Positions 24,634 to 33,925 of a DNA stretch of 64,000 bases are shown here, piece by piece. Origin of the DNA: Chloroflexota bacterium (GTDB lineage: Bacteria; Chloroflexota; Dehalococcoidia; Lucifugimonadales; UBA3495); contig JACZUF010000004.1 of the NCBI GenBank assembly GCA_022573285.1, forward strand, positions 40,139-104,138, read 5' to 3'. Both the position numbers and the translations under genes were made by a program. Each line of letters opens with the position of its first letter. Position 1 is the first letter of the stretch. Below the pieces are notes generated by a model. The model worked only from the letters and a program-made list of their open reading frames with translations, was not told the DNA's origin and did not search any database.

Positions 24634-25713
24634 TTAGACCAATACCGGCTCGGCGTTCTTCTGATAGACCTGGAACCGGTGCCGGGAGGTGTCCGCGATC
24701 ATGACGCGGCCCCGGTGGTCGACTCGCACCGCGCAGGGGGTCCACAGCACCTTTTCAGGGGTGAAGTCCCGCACGCCGTTGCGTTGCCGGACCATGTCCG
24801 GGTTCGACTTGATCTTGTCGATGCCCAGCTTGGACAGTGCGGCGTCCCCGGTGAACTCGGTGATGAACCGGCCCTCGGCCGTCAGCACCTGGACCCGGTT
24901 GTTCAGCCAGTCGGCGATGTAGATGTCGCCGTCGTCGTCGACACACACGCCGGTTGGCCGGTTGAACTGGCCCACGGGCGCATCGACGTACATGATACCG
25001 CCCTGCTCCTTGGCGTAGGTGCAGTCGCCGCCGGTGCCGGGCTTGCCGCCGGCGCCGGGTTTGCCGAATGTCGCCAGCCACTTGCCGTCGCTGGTGAAGG
25101 ACTGGATACGGTCGTTACGCCAGTCGGCCACGAACACGTTCCCGTCCTTGTCCAGACAGATGCCCCAGGGCAGGTTGAACTCGCCTTCGCCGGCGCCGGC
25201 GCTGCCGAACTTGCCCAGGAACTTGCCGTCCAAGGTGAATTTCTGGACCCGGTTGTTGCGGCTGTCCACCACGAAAACGGTGCCGTCGCCGCCGATGGTG
25301 ATGCCGGCCGGCCGGTCCAACTCGCCGTCGCCCGAGCCGGGCGAGCCCCAGTGACTCAGGTAGTCGCCGTCTTTGTTGAAGATGGTGATGCGGTTGGTCC
25401 ACTCGTCGGTGACATAGACGTTGGTGTCCTTGTCCAAGGCGATGGCCATGGGCCAGATGAACTGGCCCGGTTCCTCGCCGTAGGAGCCGAACTCGGTGAT
25501 GTACTCTTCGGCGCCCTCGCCGATGCGGAAGAGGTTGATGCGGGTGCCGTCTGACCGCGACTCGTAGGAGCGGTTCACCACGTAGACCAAGTCATCGGGG
25601 CCCAGGGCAAAGTCCATCGGGTTGCGGAATCCGGTGCCCTGAAACTCGGACCGGCCGGCGGTAAAGCTGTAGGTGAACGTCCGGTCGTTAATTCCCAGGA
25701 ATACACTAGCCAT
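24634..25713 (-). CDS. NHL-repeat beta-propeller protein
   Basis: I use the ATG of MASVFLGIND (25713), with GAGGAG about 10 bases upstream. At least five NHL units, for example RPAGITIGGDGTVFVVDSRNNRVQKFTLDGKFLGKFG and LPWGICLDKDGNVFVADWRNDRIQSF, plus terminal units near FRNPMDFALGPDDLVYVV. 359 aa, no signal peptide. NHL propellers bind proteins or RNA or act as lyases. It is upstream-adjacent to the DUF1501/DUF1800 genes on the same strand (109-bp gap), so a shared process is likely. Confidence 0.85.
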   Translation of the reverse strand: MASVFLGINDRTFTYSFTAGRSEFQGTGFRNPMDFALGPDDLVYVVNRSYESRSDGTRINLFRIGEGAEEYITEFGSYGEEPGQFIWPMAIALDKDTNVYVTDEWTNRITIFNKDGDYLSHWGSPGSGDGELDRPAGITIGGDGTVFVVDSRNNRVQKFTLDGKFLGKFGSAGAGEGEFNLPWGICLDKDGNVFVADWRNDRIQSFTSDGKWLATFGKPGAGGKPGTGGDCTYAKEQGGIMYVDAPVGQFNRPTGVCVDDDGDIYIADWLNNRVQVLTAEGRFITEFTGDAALSKLGIDKIKSNPDMVRQRNGVRDFTPEKVLWTPCAVRVDHRGRVMIADTSRHRFQVYQKNAEPVLV

Positions 25714-25821
25714 TGCTATTCTCCTCAGGGGTGTCGGGACTTTTGCGCCGCAGCGGTTACTCCGGCGCAAAGGTCAAGGTGCTTTGATTGGTCCGGCCGG
25801 TTTTCCGCCGGCATTTCAGTC

Positions 25822-26958
25822 CTAGATAAAGTCCAGGGCCTCGAAATTGCCGCCGACGATGGCCTTGGCGTCCAGGCCCATCCAGCGGTCCAACAGAGTG
25901 GTGTAGGCGGAACGGAAGTCCACTTGCCATTGCAGGTTGCCGCCGTCTTCCAGCTCGTTGGGCTCCAGGGACGGGTACTCGCCATAGAGGCCGCCCTTGA
26001 CGTGGTCACCGAGGACGAAGGCGATGCCGCCGGTGCCGTGGTCGGTGCCGGAGCCATTGTCCATGGCCCGCCGTCCGAACTCTGAGTAGAAGAACAACGT
26101 GACGTTGTCGCTCTTGCCCAACTGCCGGAGGTCGGTCATGAACGAATCGATATTGCTGGTCACGTCCAGCAACAGGTTTGCGTGTCCCACAGCCTGGTTG
26201 GCGTGGGTGTCGAAGATGTTGTAGGGAGCCGTGGTGAACAGCACCCGGGTCCCGAAATCAGCGTTGTGGACCTGGGCCATGTCGCGGAGGTACCCGCCCA
26301 TGGCGCTATTGGCGTACTCGACTTCGGATACGTACTTGCCGGGAGCAGTGGACAGGATGTCGGCGCCCTTCAGCGCTTCGATGCCCGTGCGGCGGATGTA
26401 GTCGTCCACCACGCCCTGACCGATGGCCGGGGCGTACATGCGCCCGAACAGGTCCAGGGCCTCCATCCGCTGCGACTCCTGGTTCATCTCAGTTAGTAGG
26501 CCGTAGGAACTCAAGTCGCCCACCGAGGCTACGGCCACTCCCTCTTTGGCCAGGGAACGGGGTAGGCCGCGGCCGAAGTTGACGCCGGTGAGCACATTCT
26601 CGCCCGTGGGATCGACATCCTGGATGACGCTGCCCAGCCAGCCGGTGAGACCAATTTCATCGGGCTCACAGGTGGCCCAGATGTCCATGGACCGGAAGTG
26701 CGACAGGCTGCCGTTGGGGTAGCCGATCCCCTGAATGATGGCCAGATGGCCTTCGTCCCAATACTTCTTCAACGGGGCCATGGCCGGATGGAAGCCCAGT
26801 TGGTCGGTGATGGGGATTATCTGGTCTTCGGGAATCCCCAGCGTCGGCCGGTAGTCCCGGTAGCGGGGATTGTTGTAGGGGATAACCGTGTTCATGCCGT
26901 CGTTTCCACCGGACAGTGATATCACTGCCAGGACCGGGTCTTTTACGTTTGATACCAT
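25822..26958 (-). CDS. DUF1501 family protein
   Basis: Start at MVSNVKDP (26958), with GGAGG upstream; the track start is longer. SLSGGNDGMNTVIPYNN at the N-terminus and FFYSEFGRRAMDNGSGTDHGTGGIAFVLGDHVKGGLYG near the C-terminus are the family blocks and resemble the alkaline-phosphatase superfamily core (metal-binding Asp/His). Most DUF1501 proteins begin with a Tat signal; this one has none, so it is probably cytoplasmic or exported with its partner. 378 aa. It is followed upstream by a DUF1800 gene (64-bp gap), the standard pair. Function unknown. Confidence 0.88.
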   Translation of the reverse strand: MVSNVKDPVLAVISLSGGNDGMNTVIPYNNPRYRDYRPTLGIPEDQIIPITDQLGFHPAMAPLKKYWDEGHLAIIQGIGYPNGSLSHFRSMDIWATCEPDEIGLTGWLGSVIQDVDPTGENVLTGVNFGRGLPRSLAKEGVAVASVGDLSSYGLLTEMNQESQRMEALDLFGRMYAPAIGQGVVDDYIRRTGIEALKGADILSTAPGKYVSEVEYANSAMGGYLRDMAQVHNADFGTRVLFTTAPYNIFDTHANQAVGHANLLLDVTSNIDSFMTDLRQLGKSDNVTLFFYSEFGRRAMDNGSGTDHGTGGIAFVLGDHVKGGLYGEYPSLEPNELEDGGNLQWQVDFRSAYTTLLDRWMGLDAKAIVGGNFEALDFI

Positions 26959-27022
26959 CCTAATTCCTCCGCCTAAAGTCGGATAATTTCTAAATATCCA
27001 AGTGTCTGGATTTACGGAGTAC

Positions 27023-28447
27023 CTAACCGAACTGGAACTCCGAGGTGGTGGCAATCATCTGGAGGGTCTCCCCCGCCCGGCGGGCGAATTCGTCCTGCTC
27101 GGCCTTGGTGCCATGCTTCAAAGCTCCGCCGGAATCCAGGTGGGAAACCAACTGGCCGTGGGTTTCCTCGGCCAGTTCCATGGGCCCCAGCAGGTCCAGA
27201 CAGCCGTCAAGGAACTGCTTGGAGCTGGGGCTTTCGCCCAGGGCCATCAGCCGGTTGACCATGGACTTAACGCCGGGCAGTTCAGTGTTGCCCAGCATGG
27301 CGGATGCGAAATTGATGCGGTCGATGAGGCTGCCGCTGTTGATCCACTCGCGGCCCATATGCCAGCCTTCCACCGTTGGGGGGTTCATCAGGTCCATACC
27401 CATGTATTTGGGCTCCATGGCCACGAAGAACAGGCCCGGCTTGGGCTCCAGGTGGTCGCCCACCATCCGCATGGTGCCGATGACCACGTCTGCTGGGCTC
27501 TTCACCTTGGCGAAACGGACCGCCTCGTCCTTGAAGAAGTCGGAGGTGAACAGGACCCGCAACATGGCGGTAATCTCATACCCGGAGTCGAAGTAGGCCT
27601 TCTCCATGGCCTCGATGGCCGCCGGGTCCCGGGGCTCGCTCAACCGCCAAGCAGGCACGGGCGGCTCATCGGCGACAAAGAAGTCGTAGAGTTTGCGGGC
27701 GATGAACCGGGCGGTGGCCGGCTGTTTGCAGATTATATCTACGATGTCACCGCCGTCCCAGTTGCCGGTCTCTCCCAGAAAGGTCTTTTCCCCTTCGTCA
27801 TGGTCCGCCGGGTCGAAGCGGAATTCGAAGGGGGTGCGGCCGTAGGGGAAGACCGGGATGGTGGGGGCCAGGTTCCAGCCGGTGAAGGCGCGGGCGCAGG
27901 CCTTTACATCATCCTCGGTATAGTTGAATTCCCCGTCTTTGCCCACTCCCAGGGAGAACAACTCCAAGAGCTCCCGGCCGAAGTTCTCGTTGACGGCCGT
28001 CTTGTGGCTCTCGATGTTGTCCAGGTAATAGAGCATGGCCGGGTCGGTGGATAGCATCATCAGCAAGTCTTTAAAGTTGCCCATGCCCATGTTCCGGAAC
28101 TTGTCGATCTGGATCGCCGTGGTCCGGGCGTTGTCCACCTTATTGTCGCCGGCGCAGAGGATGGTGTGCCAGAAGAGGGACATCTTCTCTTTGAGCTGGT
28201 ATTTATTGTTGATCATCCGGTAGACCCATTCGGTCTGACCGGTCTCGACCGCGACCTTGTCGAAGTAGGAGGGATAGGCGCGGTACATCAGGTCTTCTTC
28301 GATTCCAGGGTCGTCTCCGGGGTTCAGGAGCTCTTCAACCACACTGTCGTAACCCTGTTTTACTCTGGCCTCGATCTCGTCGCGGCTCGCCCCGTAGCCG
28401 GCGCGGCGCAGAAGGTGGGCCATCAAAGCAATTTTCTGGTCAGCCAT
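27023..28447 (-). CDS. DUF1800 family protein
   Basis: AHLLRRAGYGASRDEIEARVKQGYDSVVEELLNP opens the protein, then MSLFWHTILCAGDNKVDNA, NENFGRELLELFSLGVGKDGEFNYTEDDVKACARAFTGW and PPTVEGWHMGREWINSGSLIDRINFAS, all standard DUF1800 blocks. 474 aa, no signal seen. GGAGGAGG precedes the ATG. Forms an operon with DUF1501 and probably the NHL protein. The pair is widespread in Planctomycetes, Chloroflexota and others; its activity is not established. Confidence 0.9.
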   Translation of the reverse strand: MADQKIALMAHLLRRAGYGASRDEIEARVKQGYDSVVEELLNPGDDPGIEEDLMYRAYPSYFDKVAVETGQTEWVYRMINNKYQLKEKMSLFWHTILCAGDNKVDNARTTAIQIDKFRNMGMGNFKDLLMMLSTDPAMLYYLDNIESHKTAVNENFGRELLELFSLGVGKDGEFNYTEDDVKACARAFTGWNLAPTIPVFPYGRTPFEFRFDPADHDEGEKTFLGETGNWDGGDIVDIICKQPATARFIARKLYDFFVADEPPVPAWRLSEPRDPAAIEAMEKAYFDSGYEITAMLRVLFTSDFFKDEAVRFAKVKSPADVVIGTMRMVGDHLEPKPGLFFVAMEPKYMGMDLMNPPTVEGWHMGREWINSGSLIDRINFASAMLGNTELPGVKSMVNRLMALGESPSSKQFLDGCLDLLGPMELAEETHGQLVSHLDSGGALKHGTKAEQDEFARRAGETLQMIATTSEFQFG

Positions 28448-28745
28448 TTAATCCTCCTCCACAGTGGATCGGTCTATATAAAGAGTATATGTTTCTTATT
28501 CTGTTCCTGGCTCTTTGGAGGGCTGCGAAGATCTCCAACGGACCGGGAAGAACCGGTAGCAAACCCTGGACTCTAGGCAAATAGGCCAAGGTTTCCCGAA
28601 TATGCCGATATTTTGTCGCCTGGAAGGGCCAATGTCAATACTCAATATCAATTTTTTCGAGGCTAGGGCCGTATCTCGAAGGAGCGCTCTATTAGAAAAT
28701 ACCGATTATAAGAAGAGGTTGTCTCAAGTGGTGTGCGGGTGATAT

Positions 28746-29591
28746 TCAGTTGCGGACCAGCAGTCCGGGCTGGCAGTGGCGGCAGTAGCTGGTGATGCGT
28801 TGGTTGGAGTTCAACTGGGTGATGTTGCCGCCGCACTTGGGACAGGGCTGGCCGCCTTTGTTGTGCACCTTCAGGAAGTCTCGGACCTTTTTGTGAATGT
28901 CGCTGCCCATGCGGCTTCTGAGGGTCTCGATGGCCTCTTCCAGCACCTGGCGGCACTGAATGTGGAGCGTCCGCAGTTCCTCGGGTTTGAGGGCCCGGCA
29001 TTTCTTGAAGGGCGATATGCCGGCGGCGAAGAGTATCTCGTCCGAGTAGGCGTTGCCGATGCCGGATATAAAGGCCCCTCGGGTCAGCACGCCCTTGATC
29101 TCGCCGTTGAATTTCTTCAACCGGGCTTGGAAATCTTCAAATGCGATTCCAGAGAGCACGTCCGGGCCCAGGCTGGTGTATTGGGGCACCTGCTCGTCTT
29201 GGGCCTCGCCGCCGCTCCCGTCTTCCCCGTTTCTGATGTAGTAGACCTTGCCCATCTGCCGGCCGTCCAGGTAGCGGAGCTCCATCCCGCCGCCCAGGCC
29301 CAATACCACGCAGGTCTTCTTCTGGACCCGTTCGCTCTCCGGGCAGTGCTGCAGCGCCCCGGTGAGCATGGGGTTGATCACCAGGCTGCGTCCGCCGGAG
29401 AACCGCAGCGTCAAGAACTTGCCCCGGCGCTGGGCGTCCAAGAACGACCGGCCGGGCAGATCGCCGGTTACCTCCGCCGCCAAAGACCGGACCACCGTGG
29501 GCCGCAGGACCCTGCAGGATTCCACCGGCGCGTCTTTTAGGTTGGCGTTCAGATAGTCCTTGATGACTTCCAAATCGGGAGCTTCTGGCAT
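28746..29591 (-). CDS. Fpg/Nei family DNA glycosylase
   Basis: Start at MPEAPDLEV (29591), which gives the N-terminal Pro nucleophile and Glu3 of the family; the longer track start reads through a repeat. Helix-two-turn-helix region around KGVLTRGAFISGIGNAYSDEILFAAGISP, and a C-terminal zinc finger CPKCGGNITQLNSNQRITSYCRHCQ. Base excision repair of oxidised bases. 281 aa. Without comparison I cannot separate MutM from Nei; the Gly-poor PEAPDLE start leans to a Nei/MutM-like actinobacterial-chloroflexal type. Confidence 0.9.
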   Translation of the reverse strand: MPEAPDLEVIKDYLNANLKDAPVESCRVLRPTVVRSLAAEVTGDLPGRSFLDAQRRGKFLTLRFSGGRSLVINPMLTGALQHCPESERVQKKTCVVLGLGGGMELRYLDGRQMGKVYYIRNGEDGSGGEAQDEQVPQYTSLGPDVLSGIAFEDFQARLKKFNGEIKGVLTRGAFISGIGNAYSDEILFAAGISPFKKCRALKPEELRTLHIQCRQVLEEAIETLRSRMGSDIHKKVRDFLKVHNKGGQPCPKCGGNITQLNSNQRITSYCRHCQPGLLVRN

Positions 29592-29639
29592 GCCTTTAAT
29601 ATAACTCACCGGCATGCCAATTGTTGCGTGCGTATGGTC

Positions 29640-29668
29640 GTAGGGGCACGGCAATGCCGTGCCCCTAC
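29640..29668. repeat. GTAGGGGC...GCCCCTAC hairpin repeat
   Basis: GTAGGGGCACGGC-aat-GCCGTGCCCCTAC, perfect 13-bp stem. The same unit recurs at 57622-57654. Confidence 0.85.
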
Positions 29669-29740
29669 GACCGCGACGTTGACACGTGGTCTCCGCCATC
29701 CATATTCTTGGAATATGGGGAGCAATTTGGGGGTTTAAAG

Positions 29741-30239
29741 TTGCTGATCGGCGTGGTATCCGACACCCACGGCTTTTATGACCCGCGTGTGCCGCCGCTC
29801 CTTGACGGAGTGGAGCACATCCTCCACGCGGGCGACATCGGCACGGGCCGGATCATCGAGCAGCTATCGGAGATTGCGCCGGTGACGGCGGTGCGGGGCA
29901 ACAACGACCGCGAGGGGCCTGAGTCCCAGTTCCCCGACATGGAGATTGTCGATCTGGGCGGCTGCCGCATCTACCTGACCCACATCGTGAAGGTGCCCAA
30001 GGAAGGGGATGATGCTGGACTTTCCACCTACCTGGACGCTCGGTCCGACGTGGTTGTGTTCGGCCACAGCCACATGGCCTTATTATGAAACGCGCGAAAC
30101 GCGCGAGACGGAGCAGCGAGGGCCGCTCACCTTCTTCAACCCCGGCGCGGCGGGCAAGCGGCGTTTCAAAGTTGTGCCGTCCATCGGACTGCTGGATGTG
30201 GGGCCGGGGAGGGTCGAGGGGCGGATACTGGTCCTCTGA
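29741..30239 (+). pseudogene. frameshifted YfcE/MJ0936-type phosphoesterase
   Basis: The first frame gives LLIGVVSDTHGFYDPRVPPLLDGVEHILHAGDIGT...VRGNND...VVVFGHSHMAL, all metallophosphoesterase motifs (D-x-H, GD, GNND, GHSH). It stops at about 30086. The next frame continues YYETRETRETEQRGPLTFFNPGAAGKRRF...LVL to 30239, the normal family C-terminus. One extra T in CCTTATTATG (about 30078-30087) explains the break. Either a recent pseudogene or a sequencing/assembly error. The start is probably the TTG at 29741 with GGGGG upstream. Predicted metal-dependent phosphodiesterase. Confidence 0.8.
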
Positions 30240-30332
30240 GGCTGGGCTTACCCGGATCGCCCGCCCCCATCCTAAACCTTCCCCCTTGCGAGGAGGAAGG
30301 GATTATTTTGGCGCGAGGCCGTTGAAAAACCA

Positions 30333-31631
30333 TCAGGTGATTCCCGGCACGTTTTGGCGGCCCCTTAAAGTGAATAGGGCCAACAACCCGGACCCAACGG
30401 TCAAGGCTGCGATTAGCTGTATCGCCGGCCTGAAGCCAAATAAGTCGGCCATGATTCCAGCCAGAAGGGCCCCGATGATGAACCCGGAGTCCCTCCAGAA
30501 CCGGTAAACGCCCAGGAACGACGCCCGGTCTATGGCTGGGACGGAATCTCCAACGGCGGCCAATAGGGTGGGATAAACCAGCGCCGTGCCCAAACCCAGC
30601 AAGGACATGGACCCGATCCATACCCCGTAAGAGTGGACACCCGCCGTCAGGGAGATCGCCGCGCCTTGCAGCACCATCCCGATCACTATCAGCGGTTTTC
30701 GTCCTAAAAGATCGCTGGCCCAGCCGGTGGCCAGTTGAAGGACTCCCCAGACCAGGGGGTAAACCGCGACCAGTACCGCGATACGGTCGAGGGCCAGGCC
30801 CTGGCTGGCGAAGTAGAGCGGGAATATCCCCCAGGCCACCCCGTCGTTCAGGTTCTTCACGAGCCCTGCCTGTGTCAGCCCGAACAGGTACGGCTTACGC
30901 CAAGTGGCGTCGGCAAAGTTGGCTTTGAAGGATGACGGTACCCCCATCGGCCCTGAAAGCCCGGCCGTCTCCCCCGGAACCCCGGCCGTCTCCAGTGAAA
31001 GGTGGGCCGCTGTGTCTCGGATAAACAGGACGCTGAACGCCAGGCCCGCGGCGGCTATCCCGATCCCCAGGTAGAAGGGCTCCGGCCTAAGCCCGTAAGC
31101 CTCGGCGATTATCCCGGTCAATAATGCGACCACTGCCAGGGATAGATAACCGGCTGATTCGTTGAATCCCAGCACCAACCCCCGCCAACGTGGGCCGGCC
31201 AGGTCCATCTTCATGTTGACCGTCATCGACCAGGCAAGCCCCTGGTTGACGCCCAATAGCAGGTTGGCGCCGATGACCCATCCCCAGGCCGGGGCCCAGA
31301 TCAATATCAGAGGGACCGGGATACCGATTATCCAACCGGCGATGAGGATCCGGCGGCGGGTGAACCGTTGAGTAAAACCGCCGACCAAGAGGTTGGACAC
31401 GGCCTTGGCCAGGCCGAAGGTCGCGATGAAAGAGACGATGGCCGTTTTGGACGTTACGCCGAATTCCGCTTCAGCCAGGCCGGGCAGGATGGTGCGCTCC
31501 ATCCCGATCATCCCACCGACGAACATGTTGGCGGCCACCAACAGGGCGATCTGACGCCAGTTGTCCGACAGGCCCAGGTGGACCGGCCCTTGGACAGAAG
31601 CGAACCCCGGAAACCGCCTAGCGAAGATCAT
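30333..31631 (-). CDS. MFS transporter (YajR-like)
   Basis: Twelve hydrophobic segments over 432 aa. The conserved loop between helices 2 and 3 appears as GGFTQRFTRRRILI, and its second-half counterpart as GWASDLLGRKPLI. A soluble stretch of about 45 residues splits the halves (about 215-260). The substrate is unknown. Same-strand SDR genes lie upstream, but a repeat-filled gap separates them. Confidence 0.85.
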   Translation of the reverse strand: MIFARRFPGFASVQGPVHLGLSDNWRQIALLVAANMFVGGMIGMERTILPGLAEAEFGVTSKTAIVSFIATFGLAKAVSNLLVGGFTQRFTRRRILIAGWIIGIPVPLILIWAPAWGWVIGANLLLGVNQGLAWSMTVNMKMDLAGPRWRGLVLGFNESAGYLSLAVVALLTGIIAEAYGLRPEPFYLGIGIAAAGLAFSVLFIRDTAAHLSLETAGVPGETAGLSGPMGVPSSFKANFADATWRKPYLFGLTQAGLVKNLNDGVAWGIFPLYFASQGLALDRIAVLVAVYPLVWGVLQLATGWASDLLGRKPLIVIGMVLQGAAISLTAGVHSYGVWIGSMSLLGLGTALVYPTLLAAVGDSVPAIDRASFLGVYRFWRDSGFIIGALLAGIMADLFGFRPAIQLIAALTVGSGLLALFTLRGRQNVPGIT

Positions 31632-31641
31632 AGGAACGTAG

Positions 31642-31725
31642 CGCCCCCAAGCTAACCTTCCCCCTCAAGGGGGGAAGGGATTATCGTTCTCTCCCCCTCG
31701 CAAGGGGGAGAGTTAGAGTGGGGGC
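31642..31725. repeat. CCCCCTC...GAGGGGG palindromic repeat
   Basis: GCCCCCAAGCTAACCTTCCCCCTCAAGGGGGGAAGGG ... CTCCCCCTCGCAAGGGGGAGAGTTAGAGTGGGGGC: nested inverted repeats. A partial copy, CCTTCCCCCTTGCGAGGAGGAAGG, lies at about 30279-30302. Confidence 0.75.
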
Positions 31726-31785
31726 AACCTCTCTGTGGGAACCTGTTTCGCGAGGGAAGACCAGAGCCCACCCAGCTTCAGACCC

Positions 31786-32634
31786 CTACTGGTCCAACCG
31801 TATAGCCTGCGCCCCCAACTGGGGCCAGGCGGCGGGGGCGGCGGCCTTTTCCAGGCGCTCTTCCAGGGGGAGGTCTTCATCCCAGTAGTAGCCGATGAAA
31901 CGCTGGCCGTTGATGCCGTCCGAAGCCTCCGAGGCCAGCCAGACCACGGGTTTCTGCATCACGTCGGGCTGAATCATTTCGCTGCGGTCATGGGCGGCGT
32001 CGTCAGGGATCAGGTCGGTGTTGGCCCTGCCGCCCGGCACCAGAATATTGGCCGTGACTCCCGTGCCTTCCAATTCTCTGGACGCCATGGCCACCAAGGC
32101 TTCATGGGCCGCTTTGGAGGGACCGTAGGGCATGCCCCCCTCGCGGTACATGGTGTTCATGCTGGTGGTGACGCCGATGATCCGGCCCCACCTTTGGGCC
32201 AGCATGTGGGGCACGACTGTCCGCGTCATGTAGAAGGGGCCGCTGCTGTTGACCGAAATGACCCGGTCCCACTCCTCGGCCGTCACTTCCCAGAAGTTGT
32301 TCTTCGTCTCGCCGCCCATGAGCATCTTCCGGGGCGCGATGCCCGCGTTGTTGACCAATATATGGAGCCCGCCCAGCTCTTGGATGGTGCGCTGCACCGA
32401 ACGCTCGGCCTCCTCGATGGAAGAAACGTCCACCACCTGGGCCATGACGCAGTCGTCGCCGCCGATCTCCCGCATGTAGTTCGAGCTTTCGTCCAGCCAT
32501 TGCTGGTTGATGTCCATCATCGACACCCTGGCTCCCGCCCTGACCAATGCCTCGGTCATGGACCGGCCCAACCCCCGCGGGCTGGCCGCGCCGGTGACGA
32601 TCGCAATCTTTCCTTCAAGCGTCTTTTGTTGCAC
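31786..32634 (-). CDS. SDR family oxidoreductase (1)
   Basis: Rossmann-fold dehydrogenase/reductase. Cofactor motif TGAASPRGLG (about 14-23, a T-G-x3-(x2)-G-x-G form with a two-residue insertion), NNAG, and active-site YGPSK preceded by a Thr/Ser region (GVTTSMNT). D42 in MMDINQ suggests NAD(H). 282 aa with an extended C-terminus ending DQ. Starts at GTG with GGAGAG upstream. A second SDR lies 58 bp upstream, so likely one operon. The substrate is unknown. Confidence 0.87.
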   Translation of the reverse strand: MQQKTLEGKIAIVTGAASPRGLGRSMTEALVRAGARVSMMDINQQWLDESSNYMREIGGDDCVMAQVVDVSSIEEAERSVQRTIQELGGLHILVNNAGIAPRKMLMGGETKNNFWEVTAEEWDRVISVNSSGPFYMTRTVVPHMLAQRWGRIIGVTTSMNTMYREGGMPYGPSKAAHEALVAMASRELEGTGVTANILVPGGRANTDLIPDDAAHDRSEMIQPDVMQKPVVWLASEASDGINGQRFIGYYWDEDLPLEERLEKAAAPAAWPQLGAQAIRLDQ

Positions 32635-32692
32635 GGGAACTCTCCATAACTCGGATATTCGGCGCCCATGAAAACGCGGCTGCGCCGCCGGC

Positions 32693-33445
32693 CTATTGGG
32701 CTAGGTAGCCACCGTCGATCACCAATTCGCTGCCGGTCACGAAGGACGACTCGTCCGACGCCAGGTAAAGCACCCCGTAAGCCACGTCGTCAGGTATCCC
32801 GGTCCGGCCAATCGGAATGCGCGCAATGGACTCGGCCTGGGCCTCCGCGTCGCCTTGGCGGACGGCCGTCATCGGGGTGTCGATGGGGCCGGGATGCACC
32901 GAGTTCACCCGGATGCCCTCCGATGCGTACTGGATGGCGGCCGATTTGGTGAAGATGCGCACCGCGCCCTTTGACGCGTTGTACGCCGCCGCGACGTAGG
33001 ACTGACCGGCGATGCCCGAGATGGAAGAGATGTTGATGATGGACCCGCCGCCGGCCTTCCGCATTTCGGGGATGGCGGCCTTGGTGCCCAGGAACACGCC
33101 CTTGGCGTTGATATTCATGACCCGGTCCCACTCCGCGACGCTGAGGTCCTCCAGCATCACCCTGGACACCACGCCCGCGTTGTTGACCAGGATGTCCAAC
33201 TTGCCGAAGCGGCTCACCGTCTCGGCAATGGCCGACGTCCAGCTCTCTTCGCTGCTGACGTCCAGGTGGACGTAAAGACACTCGCCCCCCAGTTCGTTTA
33301 TCTCGGCCTCGGTCTGTCTTCCCACATCGTCGAGTACGTCCCCAATCACAACCTTGGCCCCCTCCCGGGCAAACATCTTGGCCTCGGCGGCACCCATGCC
33401 CCGGGCTCCGCCGCTCACGAAGGCGACTTTATTCTCCAGACGCAT
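32693..33445 (-). CDS. SDR family oxidoreductase (2)
   Basis: Classical SDR of 250 aa: SGGARGMGAAEA cofactor motif, D37 (IGDVLDD) pointing to NAD(H), NNAG, catalytic Ser in INISSISGIAG and YNASKG with Tyr and Lys, ending TGSELVIDGGYLAQ. FabG-like, but its context is catabolic. First of the two-gene SDR operon. Confidence 0.9.
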   Translation of the reverse strand: MRLENKVAFVSGGARGMGAAEAKMFAREGAKVVIGDVLDDVGRQTEAEINELGGECLYVHLDVSSEESWTSAIAETVSRFGKLDILVNNAGVVSRVMLEDLSVAEWDRVMNINAKGVFLGTKAAIPEMRKAGGGSIINISSISGIAGQSYVAAAYNASKGAVRIFTKSAAIQYASEGIRVNSVHPGPIDTPMTAVRQGDAEAQAESIARIPIGRTGIPDDVAYGVLYLASDESSFVTGSELVIDGGYLAQ

Positions 33446-33621
33446 ACATACCCCCTGCCGTCCGGTCGAATGGCACCGGCGGGAACCTGAACGGATGGCA
33501 AGATTCTAACCGTTGGGCGTGGTTAGTCAATGGCCTAGAGCGCCTGGTGGGATTGGGAAAAAGGAAACAGAAGCCGAAGACCGATTGAGGAAGCCCGTTG
33601 AGGAAACCCGGCTGAGCCGGC

Positions 33622-33696
33622 TGGTCGGGGTGGGCAGAATCGAACTGCCGACCTCCTGCTCCCAAAGCAGGCGCCCTACCGCTGGGCTACACCCCG
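33622..33696 (-). tRNA. tRNA-Pro (TGG)
   Basis: Acceptor CGGGGTG/CACCCCG, anticodon arm CCTGC-TTTGGGA-GCAGG giving TGG, T arm GGCAG-TTCGATT-CTGCC, encoded ACCA. 33 bp from the next tRNA on the same strand. Confidence 0.95.
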
Positions 33697-33728
33697 GCTG
33701 ACGAAGAAGGGTGGGAATGGGGCTAAAG

Positions 33729-33804
33729 TGGTACCCCCGGAGAGGGTCGAACTCTCGTCCCCGGCTCCGGAGGCCGGTACTCTAATCCACTGAGCTACGG
33801 GGGC
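33729..33804 (-). tRNA. tRNA-Arg (CCG)
   Basis: Acceptor GCCCCCG/CGGGGGT (first pair G-U), anticodon arm CCGGC-CTCCGGA-GCCGG giving CCG, T arm GAGAG-TTCGACC-CTCTC, encoded ACCA. Confidence 0.94.
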
Positions 33805-33925
33805 CAGCACACGACTAAGAATAGCATGGTTGAATGGGGCCAACAAGGACGGCGCGGACCGTTGGCTGTGGACAAACCACAGGCCCGCCACTAGACTAGG
33901 GGCACTTTCCCGCCGAGGTTGAAAT

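Noticed and set aside
27002-28054. 350-aa plus-strand ORF
   Set aside because: Antisense of DUF1800 with no recognisable motif.
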